From the NCBI GenBank assembly GCA_002493005.1, contig DKXL01000025.1, forward strand, positions 1 through 32,675: 32,675 bases of DNA, read 5' to 3'. This document shows, piece after piece, positions 8,504 through 16,474 of the stretch. Every line of letters starts with the position of its first letter. The stretch's first letter is position 1. The notes beneath the pieces were generated by a model. That model made no database searches, was not told the origin of the DNA, and worked only from the letters and a program-made list of their open reading frames with translations. The DNA is from Ruminococcaceae bacterium UBA7127. Lineage in GTDB: Bacteria > Bacillota > Clostridia > Oscillospirales > Acutalibacteraceae. The position numbers and the translations under genes were made by a program.

Positions 8504-10462
8504 TTATTTCTCGCCACGCAACTTATTAATTTTATCACGCAAATATGCAGCGTGTTCAAATTCAAGAAGCTTTGCGGCAGCTTTCATTTCTTTTGTAAGT
8601 TTTTCTATCAACTGTTGCCTTTGTGCTTTTGAAAGCTTTTTTGTATTTTTAAACTCATCTTCATTATGAGTTGATATTTCAAGTATTTCGCTGACCTTTT
8701 TTACAATAGTGGTCGGCGTGATGCCGTGCTGTTCGTTATACTTCATCTGAATTTCACGTCGCCGCTCAGTTTCAGTTATTGCAACACGCATTGATTCTGT
8801 AACGCTGTCAGCATACATAATTACAGTGCCCTCGCTGTTACGTGCGGCACGTCCGGTAATCTGTATAAGAGAGCGTGTACTGCGCAAAAATCCCTCTTTG
8901 TCGGCGTCGAGCACAGCAACCAGCGACACCTCGGGAATATCAAGACCTTCTCTCAAAAGATTTATTCCAACAAGAACGTCAAACTCGCCAAGCCTTAAAT
9001 CCCGCACAATTTCCATACGCTCAACGGTATCAATGTCATGGTGCATATAACGAACCTTAATTCCCGTTTTTTCAAGATATGTCGTAAGATCTTCAGCCAT
9101 TTTTTTGGTGAGAGTAGTAACAAGAGTGCGCTGCTTTTTTGCCGTTCTGAGATTGATTTCAGACACTAAATCGTCAAGCTGTCCCTCTGTAGGACGGACC
9201 GAAATCTCAGGGTCAAGAAGCCCTGTAGGGCGAATGATTTGCTCTGCAATAACAGCTGATTTTTCTGTTTCAAAGTCACCGGGAGTAGCGCTGACAAATA
9301 CTGCCTGATTTATTTTTGCATAAAATTCATCAAAATTCATCGGGCGGTTATCAAAAGCAGACGGTAATCTGAAGCCATAGTCAACAAGGTTCTTTTTACG
9401 AGCAAAGTCGCCCGCAAACATTCCTCTCACCTGCGGCAGAGTAACGTGCGACTCATCCACAAACAGCAGAAAATCGTCAGGAAAATAACTAAGAAGAGTG
9501 AATGGAGTTGAACCGGGTGCTCTGCCTGATAAAATTCGGGAATAATTTTCAATTCCTGTGCAAAATCCGATTTCCTGCAACATCTCCATATCATAATGAG
9601 TGCGCTGCTCAAGCCGCTGTGCTTCAAGCAGCTTACCGTTTTCACGAAAATATGCAAGTCTTTCCTGCAATTCTCTTTCAATTTCGTCAAGAGCAGTTTT
9701 CATTTTATCTCTTGATACGATATAGTGGGACGCAGGATAAATCGCAGCATGCTTTAAAATTGCTTTTAACTCGCCTGTCAGCGGATTAATTTCGGAAATT
9801 CTGTCAATTTCATCACCGAAAAATTCAACTCTTATAACAGAATCATTTGACGAAGCAGGAAAAATCTCAACAACGTCACCTCGGACTCTGAATTTGTTAC
9901 GAATGAAATTAACGTCGTTACGCTCATATTGCAGCTCAACGAGCTTCTTGACAAGGTCGTCACGGCTCTTTTCCATCCCCGGTCTAAGTGAGATAACCAT
10001 ATTGCGGTAATCAATAGGGTCGCCCAAGCTGTATATACAGGAAACCGAAGCAACAATAATTACATCTCTGCGTTCTGACAGAGCAAGTGTTGCACTGTGG
10101 CGCAGCTTGTCTATTTCATCATTGACCGCACAATCCTTTTCAATATAAGTATCTGTGTGAGCAACATATGCCTCGGGTTGATAATAGTCATAGTAGGAAA
10201 CAAAATATTCCACGGCATTTTCGGGGAAGAACTCCTTGAACTCACTGCAAAGCTGAGCAGCAAGAGTTTTGTTGTGTGCAAGCACAAGCGTTGGCCGCTG
10301 AACACGTTCAATAACATTCGCCATTGTAAAGGTTTTGCCCGATCCTGTAACGCCAAGCAAGGTTTGTTCCCGATTGCCGCTGTTAATGCTGTTGACCAGT
10401 TTATCAATTGTCTGAGGCTGATCACCTGTTGGTTTGTATTTTGAATGAAGCTTAAATTCCAT
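8504..10462 (-). CDS. uvrB: Excinuclease ABC subunit B
   Basis: Protein of 652 residues, the normal UvrB length. UvrB verifies damage in nucleotide excision repair after loading by UvrA and recruits UvrC. Visible motifs are Walker A GVTGSGKT (~37-44), the beta-hairpin SYYDYYQPEAYV that inserts between DNA strands, the Walker B DESH, and helicase motifs QITGRAARN. A C-terminal UVR domain (~612-650) has the FEHAAYLRDKI pattern. The start ATG has a GGTGATG ribosome site. A TATAAT box lies at 10483-10488 but has no convincing -35, so transcription with radC is likely. I found no LexA box in front of it, unlike the situation known for Bacillus uvrB. Confidence 0.97.
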   Translation of the reverse strand: MEFKLHSKYKPTGDQPQTIDKLVNSINSGNREQTLLGVTGSGKTFTMANVIERVQRPTLVLAHNKTLAAQLCSEFKEFFPENAVEYFVSYYDYYQPEAYVAHTDTYIEKDCAVNDEIDKLRHSATLALSERRDVIIVASVSCIYSLGDPIDYRNMVISLRPGMEKSRDDLVKKLVELQYERNDVNFIRNKFRVRGDVVEIFPASSNDSVIRVEFFGDEIDRISEINPLTGELKAILKHAAIYPASHYIVSRDKMKTALDEIERELQERLAYFRENGKLLEAQRLEQRTHYDMEMLQEIGFCTGIENYSRILSGRAPGSTPFTLLSYFPDDFLLFVDESHVTLPQVRGMFAGDFARKKNLVDYGFRLPSAFDNRPMNFDEFYAKINQAVFVSATPGDFETEKSAVIAEQIIRPTGLLDPEISVRPTEGQLDDLVSEINLRTAKKQRTLVTTLTKKMAEDLTTYLEKTGIKVRYMHHDIDTVERMEIVRDLRLGEFDVLVGINLLREGLDIPEVSLVAVLDADKEGFLRSTRSLIQITGRAARNSEGTVIMYADSVTESMRVAITETERRREIQMKYNEQHGITPTTIVKKVSEILEISTHNEDEFKNTKKLSKAQRQQLIEKLTKEMKAAAKLLEFEHAAYLRDKINKLRGEK

Positions 10463-10504
10463 TATTTACATCACCGTTGAATATTATAGAAAAGTTGGTT
10501 GTAA

Positions 10505-11206
10505 TTAATCGCATATAAAGAGTCTGCTCCTATAGCTGTCGTATAATGATACATAATCCTCATCTGTTATTATATAATGGTCTTGCAGTTTAACACCCAC
10601 ATTTGCAAGAGTCTGATAAATAAGCTTTGTTGTTTTTAGGTCAGCATTCGATGGAAGTGCCGAACCACTCGGATGATTATGAGCAATATATACAGATTTT
10701 GCATTGTGACGCAGAGCAAGGTCAACAATCTTGCGTATAGGTAAATCGGTTGAATTGATAGAGCCTTTTGCTATTATGCCAAAGTACAGCATCTTGCCCT
10801 TAGAATCACACAACAGCACCGCAAGCTCTTCGTTCTTTCTGCCGATAAACTTTGCCTGAAACATTTCTCCTATATCCCTATCGCCTACGATACATACATC
10901 AGACAGCTTTGATTCAACATAAAGTCTTGACATCTGCGGAAGCATTTTTAGATATACAGCAGCTGATTCCGACAAACCAAAGTCATTCATAAGCTCATCA
11001 ACAGGCGCATCACATACACCGCTAATAGTCAGGTATCTGTCAAGCAGCCTGTGAGCAAGCGGATTAGTATCCTTTCTGGGAATTGCGTAAAAAAGATACA
11101 TTTCCAAAGCCTCGTGCGGTTCAAACACATCAAGTCCGTTTTCTATGAACTTTTTTCTAGTTCTTTCTCTGTGCCCGGAATGCTCTCCGCCCGACTTTGC
11201 TGCCAT
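10505..11206 (-). CDS. radC: RadC-like JAB/MPN domain protein
   Basis: Protein of 233 residues. The N-terminal half (~1-100) is a helix-hairpin-helix-like region. The C-terminal RadC/JAB domain carries the zinc-metalloprotease-type motif HNHPSGSALPSNAD (His176, His178, Asp189). The name comes from a historical link to repair in E. coli that has since been questioned, so the biochemical role is open. Sequence is slightly divergent from standard RadC (the N-terminal part reads AKSGGEHSGHRERTRKKF), but the metal-binding pattern is complete. It sits between pyrE (22 nt upstream) and uvrB (42 nt downstream) on the same strand. The ribosome site is AGAGGA. Confidence 0.87.
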   Translation of the reverse strand: MAAKSGGEHSGHRERTRKKFIENGLDVFEPHEALEMYLFYAIPRKDTNPLAHRLLDRYLTISGVCDAPVDELMNDFGLSESAAVYLKMLPQMSRLYVESKLSDVCIVGDRDIGEMFQAKFIGRKNEELAVLLCDSKGKMLYFGIIAKGSINSTDLPIRKIVDLALRHNAKSVYIAHNHPSGSALPSNADLKTTKLIYQTLANVGVKLQDHYIITDEDYVSLYDSYRSRLFICD

Positions 11207-11228
11207 AACAAATCCTCTTTTTCGGTTA

Positions 11229-11903
11229 TTATTTTACGCCGTATTCCTCATAATAAGCATCAATAGCTGACTTTATTTTATCGTCAATGATAATGTTACC
11301 GTCATATTCCTTGTTGTAGAGATGCTCTACAACCTCAGCCATAGTGACGATTGCATTAGCTTCAAAGCCATATTTCTCTTTGATTTCATCAAGTGCACTC
11401 TGAGTTCCCTTGCCTCTCTCCATCCTATTTAGAGATACCATAAGGCCTACGATTTCAACGTCGCCCTGCGCCCTGATAATAGGAAAGGTTTCTTCAATAG
11501 ATTTGCCTGATGTGGTTACATCCTCTATGATTACAACCTTGTCGCCGTCCTTGATCGGACTGCCGAGAAGAATACCTGCATCACCGTGATCCTTAGCTTC
11601 TTTTCTGTTTGAGCAATATCTGATTTCTTTGCCGTAAAGTCTGTGAAATGCCATTGTTGTTGCAACACTTAACGGAATGCCCTTGTATGCAGGTCCAAAA
11701 AGAACATCAAAACCTGCTCCGTAGTTTTCATATATAGCCTTTGCATAATATTCGCCAAGCTTTTCAAGCTGCGCACCGGTAACATAAAGACCTGCGTTCA
11801 TAAAAAAGGGTGACTTTCTGCCGCTCTTGAGAATAAACTCACCAAATTTGAGCACCTTGCTGTCTACCATAAATTCAATAAATTCCTGTTTGTACGCTTC
11901 CAT
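11229..11903 (-). CDS. pyrE: Orotate phosphoribosyltransferase
   Basis: Protein of 224 residues. It joins orotate to PRPP to make OMP, the penultimate step of UMP synthesis. The PRPP-binding signature VVIIEDVTTSGKS is at ~123-135, and the flexible catalytic loop region contains YCSNRKEAKDHGDAG (~97-109). The N-terminal GRKSPFFMNAGL matches the family. It begins with ATG after a full AGGAGG. It is the first gene of the minus-strand run with radC, uvrB, parE and parC and has its own promoter 41 bp upstream. No other pyr genes are in the window, and I saw no PyrR-type attenuator in the short leader. Confidence 0.96.
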   Translation of the reverse strand: MEAYKQEFIEFMVDSKVLKFGEFILKSGRKSPFFMNAGLYVTGAQLEKLGEYYAKAIYENYGAGFDVLFGPAYKGIPLSVATTMAFHRLYGKEIRYCSNRKEAKDHGDAGILLGSPIKDGDKVVIIEDVTTSGKSIEETFPIIRAQGDVEIVGLMVSLNRMERGKGTQSALDEIKEKYGFEANAIVTMAEVVEHLYNKEYDGNIIIDDKIKSAIDAYYEEYGVK

Positions 11904-11943
11904 AATTGAACCTCCTAATTTTATCCATAAATATACATTTTAG

Positions 11944-11972
11944 ATTGTAACACAAGATATAGTTTTTGTAAA
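11944..11972 (-). promoter_or_regulatory. SigA-type promoter for pyrE-radC-uvrB
   Basis: On the minus strand TTTACA-N17-TACAAT with a TG just before the -10 box. It implies a leader of only about 30-35 nt before the pyrE start. Confidence 0.65.
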
Positions 11973-12060
11973 TGAGAGTTACACATATGTAATCAATATA
12001 TAGTATAAGGAAATGGCAATTTAATTGTTTGCACATCTTGCTTGAATCTTCTCTGCCAAA

Positions 12061-12100
12061 CAACAGCGCCGTCACAACAAAAGTTGTAACGGCGCTGTTG
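12061..12100 (-). terminator. Hairpin terminator after the AraC-type gene
   Basis: Perfect 12-bp stem CAACAGCGCCGT / ACGGCGCTGTTG, with an inner ACAAC/GTTGT stem and an AAAA loop, begins 4 bp past the AraC-type stop codon. The following T tract is short (TGTTGTTTGG), so termination may be moderate. It also shields the gene from the pyrE side. Confidence 0.6.
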
Positions 12101-12103
12101 ATA

Positions 12104-12970
12104 TTATTTTACGGGAACAAGCTCAATGTATCCTCTTTCACCTATGGGTTCAAGTTGGATGCGTGGATTTTCATCATCAATCTTTAAACCGGCAGCTTCA
12201 AAGTTATATTTATCAATCGCCTCCCATACCTGCTGTATAGTTATGCCGTAGTCCTCCTCCTTGAACGGTTCGCTTTGAAATTTAAGATATTTACACTCCG
12301 GCAACGTTATTATATCAAACCCGTCAGGTATGCTGCCGTTATAATCAAGCGATACCTCAACACCCTGTACATATTTTGATGTGTTAGGTTTGATGTACTT
12401 TTGCGGCAGCCACAAGCACACAGGTTCGCCACACAAGGACTTCATACTCATAAGCAGTCCCCAAACATCACAGCCAACCTCACTGCAATAATCAAAATAA
12501 TGCTCTGCCTTTATTCCTCTTTTGATTATAACTTTTCTTTCGCTCTTTGTTATTTGCTGAATGTAGATATTTTTTACCTTTTCCATACTTTTCTCCTCTG
12601 AATTAGAATATTTTATTTTATAGGGCTTAAACAGATAAATCGGTACCGGATTTTGAGCATATTCCTTTGGATTACAGCCAAATTCATTATAAAAAGCACG
12701 CTGATAGCCATCTGTACTGTCGTAACCGCTTTCAAGAGCAACATCAATTACTTTGATTTTCTCATCTCTGAGTCTTAATGCTGACTTTGACAATCTGAGT
12801 TTTCTAATATAATCCGATGGAGTTACCCCAAGATTACTTTTAAATAATCTATATGAATACCAAGGAGAATACATAGATACCTTAGATAATTCTGCCAAAG
12901 TTACGCTTTCATAAAGGTGTTGGTCTATATAATCCTGCATTCGCTGTACAGCTTCTATTTGCTCGTTCAT
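12104..12970 (-). CDS. AraC-family regulator with GyrI-like effector-binding domain
   Basis: Protein of 288 residues in two parts. The first ~110 residues are a double helix-turn-helix of the AraC/XylS type with LAELSKVSMYSPWYSYRLFK and GYQRAFYNEFGCNPKEY. The rest (~135-288) is a GyrI/Rob-like effector-binding domain with EVGCDVWGLL, the strand PECKYLKFQSEPF and a C-terminal RIQLEPIGERGYIELVPV. Proteins of this build sense small amphipathic ligands and often activate drug-efflux or stress genes. No target gene is adjacent. It is divergent from dinB with a 190-bp gap. A TATAAT box on the minus strand at 12993-12998 precedes a GGGTGGTG ribosome site; its -35 is weak, which fits an activator-dependent or autoregulated promoter. 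Confidence 0.9.
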   Translation of the reverse strand: MNEQIEAVQRMQDYIDQHLYESVTLAELSKVSMYSPWYSYRLFKSNLGVTPSDYIRKLRLSKSALRLRDEKIKVIDVALESGYDSTDGYQRAFYNEFGCNPKEYAQNPVPIYLFKPYKIKYSNSEEKSMEKVKNIYIQQITKSERKVIIKRGIKAEHYFDYCSEVGCDVWGLLMSMKSLCGEPVCLWLPQKYIKPNTSKYVQGVEVSLDYNGSIPDGFDIITLPECKYLKFQSEPFKEEDYGITIQQVWEAIDKYNFEAAGLKIDDENPRIQLEPIGERGYIELVPVK

Positions 12971-13102
12971 AATGTCACCACCCTATAGCTGTATTATAAA
13001 ATATTCTGATTAAAATATCTCGACTTTATTTGCTGTAAATTACTGCTGTTCTTAATAAATATATCACATTTAAAAATTATTTAAAATACTTAAATTTTTC
13101 TG

Positions 13103-13131
13103 TTGACACAGTCGAACTGTTGTTCTATAAT
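13103..13131 (+). promoter_or_regulatory. SigA promoter of dinB
   Basis: TTGACA-N17-TATAAT, a perfect consensus promoter, in AT-rich upstream DNA. A LexA box fills the spacer, so strong basal activity is presumably held down by repression. Confidence 0.88.
13113..13126. promoter_or_regulatory. LexA (SOS) box 1 in the dinB promoter
   Basis: CGAACTGTTGTTCT matches the Gram-positive LexA/DinR operator CGAAC-N4-GTTCG at nine of ten fixed positions. It sits between the -35 and -10 boxes of dinB. Confidence 0.82.
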
Positions 13132-13136
13132 ATAGT

Positions 13137-13150
13137 TAAACGTTTGTTCG
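13137..13150. promoter_or_regulatory. Possible second LexA box downstream of the dinB -10
   Basis: TAAACGTTTGTTCG fits CGAAC-N4-GTTCG in the whole right half and three of five positions in the left half. It begins 24 bp after box 1 and covers the likely transcription start. Confidence 0.5.
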
Positions 13151-13160
13151 AGGGGATTTT

Positions 13161-14435
13161 GTGGATATCAGCAATACAGTTGACAGAACTAAATATAAAA
13201 AAGACAGGGTTATTCTGCACAGTGACTGCAACGGATTTTTTGCAAGCGTAGAGTGTCTGCATAATCCTGAAATACGCAACAAGCCCGTGGCAGTAAGCGG
13301 CAACGCCGAAAACAGACATGGAATTATTCTTGCCAAAAATGAGATAGCAAAACGGTACAACATCAAAACAGGCGAAGCTATTTGGCAGGCAAAGCAAAAA
13401 TGTCCAGAGCTTTTAACTGTGCCTCCTCACTTTGATTTGTACAAACGATTTTCAAAAATGGCAAGGCGGATATACAGCGATTACACTGATTTGATTGAAC
13501 CATTCGGGCTTGACGAAGCATGGCTTGATGTTACGCACAACACCGAGAAAAGCGGAATAGAAATTGCCCGGGAAATAAGCGAGCGTGTTAAATTTGAGCT
13601 TGGAATCACTGTCAGCATTGGCATAAGCTTTAATAAAATATTTGCTAAATTCGGCAGTGACTATAAAAAGCCCGACGCAATAACTCAGATTACACGAGAA
13701 AACTACAAAAGCATTGTGTGGAACGCTCCTGCACAAGACTTGCTGTATGTCGGCAAGGCGACAAAGAAAAAGCTAAACAATATAGGCATTTACACCATCG
13801 GCGATATTGCACAGAGCAGCCCTGCACTGCTGCGCTCACATCTTGGCAAGTGGGGAGATTTGATTTATGGCTTTGCAAACGGATATGACTCCTCTCCTGT
13901 TTCTCATATGGACTCAAACAGCGAAGCAAAGTCTATTGGAAATTCCACCACAACACCAAGAGATATGAAAAACTATAAGGATGTCAAAATTGTTATGTAT
14001 GTGCTGTGTGAAAGCGTTTGCAGACGAATGCGAGAGCAGGGATTTTTGGCAAAAACCGTAAATATTAGTATTCGCGACAATGAACTTCATACAGTTACAA
14101 GGCAATGTACTCTTGAGGATTACACAAACATAACTAATGAAGTTTTTAAAGCAGCCACAGAACTGTTTAGAAAAAGCTACAAAATGCAACGGCCGATAAG
14201 AAGTATAGGCGTGAGCGTTACAGACTTTGTGCATAATGATGTTCCCCATCAGCTGAGTATTCTTAAAGACGAAAAAAAGCTGTTCCAAAATGAACAGCTT
14301 GATAAAACTATAGATATTCTAAAAAAACGTTTCGGCAATTACGTTTTGCGCCCTGCCGTTTTGCTTGACGACAACGGTTTGTCAGGATTTAATCCAAAAG
14401 ACGATCACACAATTCATCCTGTCGGATATTTGTAA
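13161..14435 (+). CDS. dinB: Y-family DNA polymerase IV
   Basis: Protein of 424 residues from a GTG start placed 7 nt after AGGGG. DinB copies past damaged template bases. The palm motif HSDCNGFFASVE holds Asp22 and the aromatic steric gate. The second catalytic motif is FGLDEAWLDV with Asp118 and Glu119. The fingers-region RHGIILAKNEIAKRY is typical, and a helix-hairpin-helix thumb follows (~205-235). The little-finger domain ends near residue 370, after which HQLSIL could be a sliding-clamp-binding motif. About 16 residues precede the usual N-terminus. The promoter carries one strong and one weaker LexA box, so the gene is very probably SOS-induced. A small gene follows at 13 nt. Confidence 0.94.
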   Translation: MDISNTVDRTKYKKDRVILHSDCNGFFASVECLHNPEIRNKPVAVSGNAENRHGIILAKNEIAKRYNIKTGEAIWQAKQKCPELLTVPPHFDLYKRFSKMARRIYSDYTDLIEPFGLDEAWLDVTHNTEKSGIEIAREISERVKFELGITVSIGISFNKIFAKFGSDYKKPDAITQITRENYKSIVWNAPAQDLLYVGKATKKKLNNIGIYTIGDIAQSSPALLRSHLGKWGDLIYGFANGYDSSPVSHMDSNSEAKSIGNSTTTPRDMKNYKDVKIVMYVLCESVCRRMREQGFLAKTVNISIRDNELHTVTRQCTLEDYTNITNEVFKAATELFRKSYKMQRPIRSIGVSVTDFVHNDVPHQLSILKDEKKLFQNEQLDKTIDILKKRFGNYVLRPAVLLDDNGLSGFNPKDDHTIHPVGYL

Positions 14436-14448
14436 GAGGTAATGGAAT

Positions 14449-14697
14449 ATGAAAAAATATATCAAGGTTTCTGCTATTTTTGATTGTGACGGCAATCTGC
14501 TCCCCGAATACATCTATTGGGATGATAACAAAAAATACAGTATTGATAAAATCTCGGATGTAAGATATGCGGCTTCGCTGAAAGCAGGAGGCGCAGGCAT
14601 ACGATATACCTGCACGATTTTAGGAAAGGAAAGATATTTGTTCCTTGAGGAAAACAGATGGTTTGTTAACGCAAAAACTAATAACACCACTATGTGA
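14449..14697 (+). CDS. Small conserved-looking protein of unknown function, cotranscribed with dinB
   Basis: Protein of 82 residues from ATG, 13 nt after the dinB stop, with an AGAGGT site inside the gap. I do not recognise a named family. It has an N-terminal strand pair KVSAIFDCDGNLLPEYIYWD, a middle part KISDVRYAASLKAGGAGIRYTC and a C-terminal LFLEENRWFV. The pattern of short strands with aromatic positions looks like a compact beta-barrel fold. There is no signal peptide or membrane segment. Its placement makes it SOS-induced with dinB. It resembles in size and position the small DUF6504-type proteins that accompany Y-family polymerases in actinobacteria, but I cannot claim homology. Confidence 0.8.
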   Translation: MKKYIKVSAIFDCDGNLLPEYIYWDDNKKYSIDKISDVRYAASLKAGGAGIRYTCTILGKERYLFLEENRWFVNAKTNNTTM

Positions 14698-14736
14698 GAT
14701 ACTTAACCACAAGGTTAAAAACAAAGGAATTCGCCG

Positions 14737-15444
14737 CTATTTTGAGATTAAGGCATTAAATGCAGTGTGGGCGGCTGAAATGTCAGTGTTGCACCTGAGA
14801 ATATAAAAATCACACATCGGTATCAACATGTCAAAATTATCAAGCATTGCCGAGGCAGGTTGCTTGTCAAGGTGATGTACAGTTGACTGATATAGATTTG
14901 AAATTATCTCAGCATAGTTTGCTTTTCGGATTGTATTCTCTTCCCCACGCTCAATAAAAATTATTACTTTGAGCGGCGCACTTGCATTATTTGCAATACC
15001 ACTGCCGCCGTCAAAGGGAGTTCCAAATACGACACAGCGGTCGCTTTTGATACGCACAACAGGTTTGTCGTCATTAATGATACTAACCTTATTTCCAAAG
15101 GCTTCCTGCCACAGCTTAGCATGCGTTGACTTGCCAATACCCGAACGACCTGCAAAAAGATATGCCTCACTGTCATAAACAATGGCCGATGAATGAACAA
15201 GCATTGCATTATGTTCGATTATTGATTTGTTAAACAAATTTGCATAGGCAAATTCTTCAGCCTGTTCTATAGTCGTGCCGTCAGTCATTTTTGCGTGCAA
15301 TGACTTAAGGCGCTCATCAGTTACATTTAACGAAAAATCAATCTCGCGAGCTCCTTTGTACTCGAACGCTGATGCAAGTGATTTTAGCTTATTATACTTT
15401 GGCGAAAATTCGACGATAAAATCGGCTATTTTATATTTTGGCAC
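14737..15444 (-). CDS. HPr-kinase-like P-loop ATPase of the RiPP/peptide-kinase type
   Basis: Protein of 235 residues. The start is taken as GTG at 15444, seven nt after AGGAG; a TTG further upstream would place the ribosome site inside the gene. HSSAIVYDSEAYLFAGR runs into Walker A GRSGIGKST (~99-106), then the acidic SIINDDKPV (~122-128) and GTPFDGGSG (~141-149). This order matches the C-terminal catalytic domain of HPr kinase (PF07475-like). The large N-terminal domain and CPGRNLAVI-type signature of true HPr kinase are missing. Such short versions occur in peptide-modification clusters, for example the kinase of the paeninodin lasso peptide. It follows the LRR-dockerin gene, separated by a terminator and with a TATAAT of its own. 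Substrate unknown. Confidence 0.82.
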   Translation of the reverse strand: MPKYKIADFIVEFSPKYNKLKSLASAFEYKGAREIDFSLNVTDERLKSLHAKMTDGTTIEQAEEFAYANLFNKSIIEHNAMLVHSSAIVYDSEAYLFAGRSGIGKSTHAKLWQEAFGNKVSIINDDKPVVRIKSDRCVVFGTPFDGGSGIANNASAPLKVIIFIERGEENTIRKANYAEIISNLYQSTVHHLDKQPASAMLDNFDMLIPMCDFYILRCNTDISAAHTAFNALISK

Positions 15445-15466
15445 AGGCAATCTCCTAACAATCAAT

Positions 15467-15472
15467 ATTATA
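15467..15472 (-). promoter_or_regulatory. Possible -10 box for the HPr-kinase-like gene
   Basis: TATAAT on the minus strand, 22 bp before the GTG start and just after the LRR-gene terminator. No clear -35 box is seen, so confidence is limited. Confidence 0.35.
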
Positions 15473-15500
15473 TTGGCTTTAAATATATAATCGTTATTGC

Positions 15501-15527
15501 AAAAAGGCTCACATAAGTGAGCCTTTT
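15501..15527 (-). terminator. Rho-independent terminator after the LRR-dockerin gene
   Basis: AAAGGCTCAC / GTGAGCCTTT is a 10-bp stem with a 4-nt loop and a run of T on the minus strand (also TTTT on the plus strand). It separates the LRR-dockerin gene from the kinase-like gene. Confidence 0.88.
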
Positions 15528-15540
15528 ATAATTTAACAAA

Positions 15541-16404
15541 TCACATTTCAACAGCGATTTTTTGAATTTCGGTTGCATCAATTATGTTTACACTTCCGTC
15601 ACCATTGACGTCCGCAAGCACCAGGCTCTCACCTTTAAGCTCAATAATTGAAGCTGAGTATGACTGAACAAGTGTTGCATCTTTAACATTTACGTAACCG
15701 TCAAGGTCAACATCACCGATTTTATGAGTTACAGTACCGACAAACGGAATATTGTTTTCGTTTGCATACTGCTCTGCATAAGAGCCAAATTCACCGTGTA
15801 TGGTTAAATTTGAACAATTTCTAAAAGCATTTGCAGATATAGACGTAGTGGTTTTTGGAATGTAAATCGAACTAAGTGAATTACATTCACCAAAAGCATA
15901 GTTGCCTATTGAATTGACAGTTTCAGGAAGCCTTACATTGTCAAGGGACTGACAGTTGTAAAAGGCTTGATTAGGAATCGTATCAAGATTACTGTAAATA
16001 GTAATTGAAGCTAATGAAGTACACCCCTGAAATGTCGACACGGAAATTTCATTAATCCAAATCGGCAAAACAATAGATGTTATCTGAGTGCAGTTTGCAA
16101 AAGAATATGAATTAAGTTTGCTGAGCATCTTCGCATTTGAAAAAGAAACCGAAGTGATGGAGCTGTTATTCATAAATGCATATTTGCCAATCTCAGAAAC
16201 ATAGCTATCACCTAATTTATACGGAATAGAAAGATCCAAATTACGATTGTCGTATCCATATATTACGGCGTTTTGGTTGGCAACGGGTTCATAAGTAAAA
16301 CCATCTTGAATAAGATATGACGCCGCGTTGAATTGAAAAACAGAAATTGCCGTTAATACGGAAACTATAAGTAAAGAAAGAGAAATTTTTAATGTTTTTC
16401 TCAT
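15541..16404 (-). CDS. Secreted BspA-type leucine-rich-repeat protein with type I dockerin
   Basis: Protein of 287 residues. A signal peptide occupies ~1-28 (basic MRKTLK, then hydrophobic core, ending FNAA). About five LRR_5/BspA-like repeats follow (~65-210), with units such as SIGNYAFGECNSLSSIYIP and ISANAFRNCSNL. The C-terminal ~60 residues are a complete type I dockerin: Ca-binding loops DVDLDGYVNVKD and DVNGDGSVNIID, each followed by a helix. A dockerin binds a cohesin on a scaffoldin, so the protein is probably delivered to a cellulosome- or amylosome-like surface complex. BspA-type repeats mediate protein or host binding. The ribosome site is GAGGTG. It lies in the same direction as the giant protein and peptide genes upstream, with a hairpin in the gap. 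Confidence 0.93.
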   Translation of the reverse strand: MRKTLKISLSLLIVSVLTAISVFQFNAASYLIQDGFTYEPVANQNAVIYGYDNRNLDLSIPYKLGDSYVSEIGKYAFMNNSSITSVSFSNAKMLSKLNSYSFANCTQITSIVLPIWINEISVSTFQGCTSLASITIYSNLDTIPNQAFYNCQSLDNVRLPETVNSIGNYAFGECNSLSSIYIPKTTTSISANAFRNCSNLTIHGEFGSYAEQYANENNIPFVGTVTHKIGDVDLDGYVNVKDATLVQSYSASIIELKGESLVLADVNGDGSVNIIDATEIQKIAVEM

Positions 16405-16421
16405 AAAAACACCTCATTGTC

Positions 16422-16451
16422 GTTAGGCAACCGCCAAAGCGATTGCCTAAC
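16422..16451 (-). other. Intercistronic hairpin before the LRR-dockerin gene
   Basis: GTTAGGCAA / TTGCCTAAC is a 9-bp stem, extended by CGC/GCG across one mismatch with a CAAA loop. No T tract follows on the minus strand, so it is not a classical terminator. It lies between the 42-residue peptide and the LRR ribosome site and may mark an RNA-processing or stability point. Confidence 0.5.
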
Positions 16452-16474
16452 ATAAAACACATTTAGTTATACCA

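Noticed and set aside
11904..11950. Possible PyrR attenuator upstream of pyrE
   Set aside because: The leader is about 30-35 nt with no terminator or antiterminator stems.
11875..12075. Small gene between pyrE and the AraC-type gene
   Set aside because: The frame overlaps the pyrE promoter and its start, runs through the terminator region and has no ribosome site.
14704..14719. TTAACC-ACAA-GGTTAA as terminator between the dinB cassette and the kinase-like gene
   Set aside because: The stem is short and AT-rich and neither strand has a T tract directly after it.
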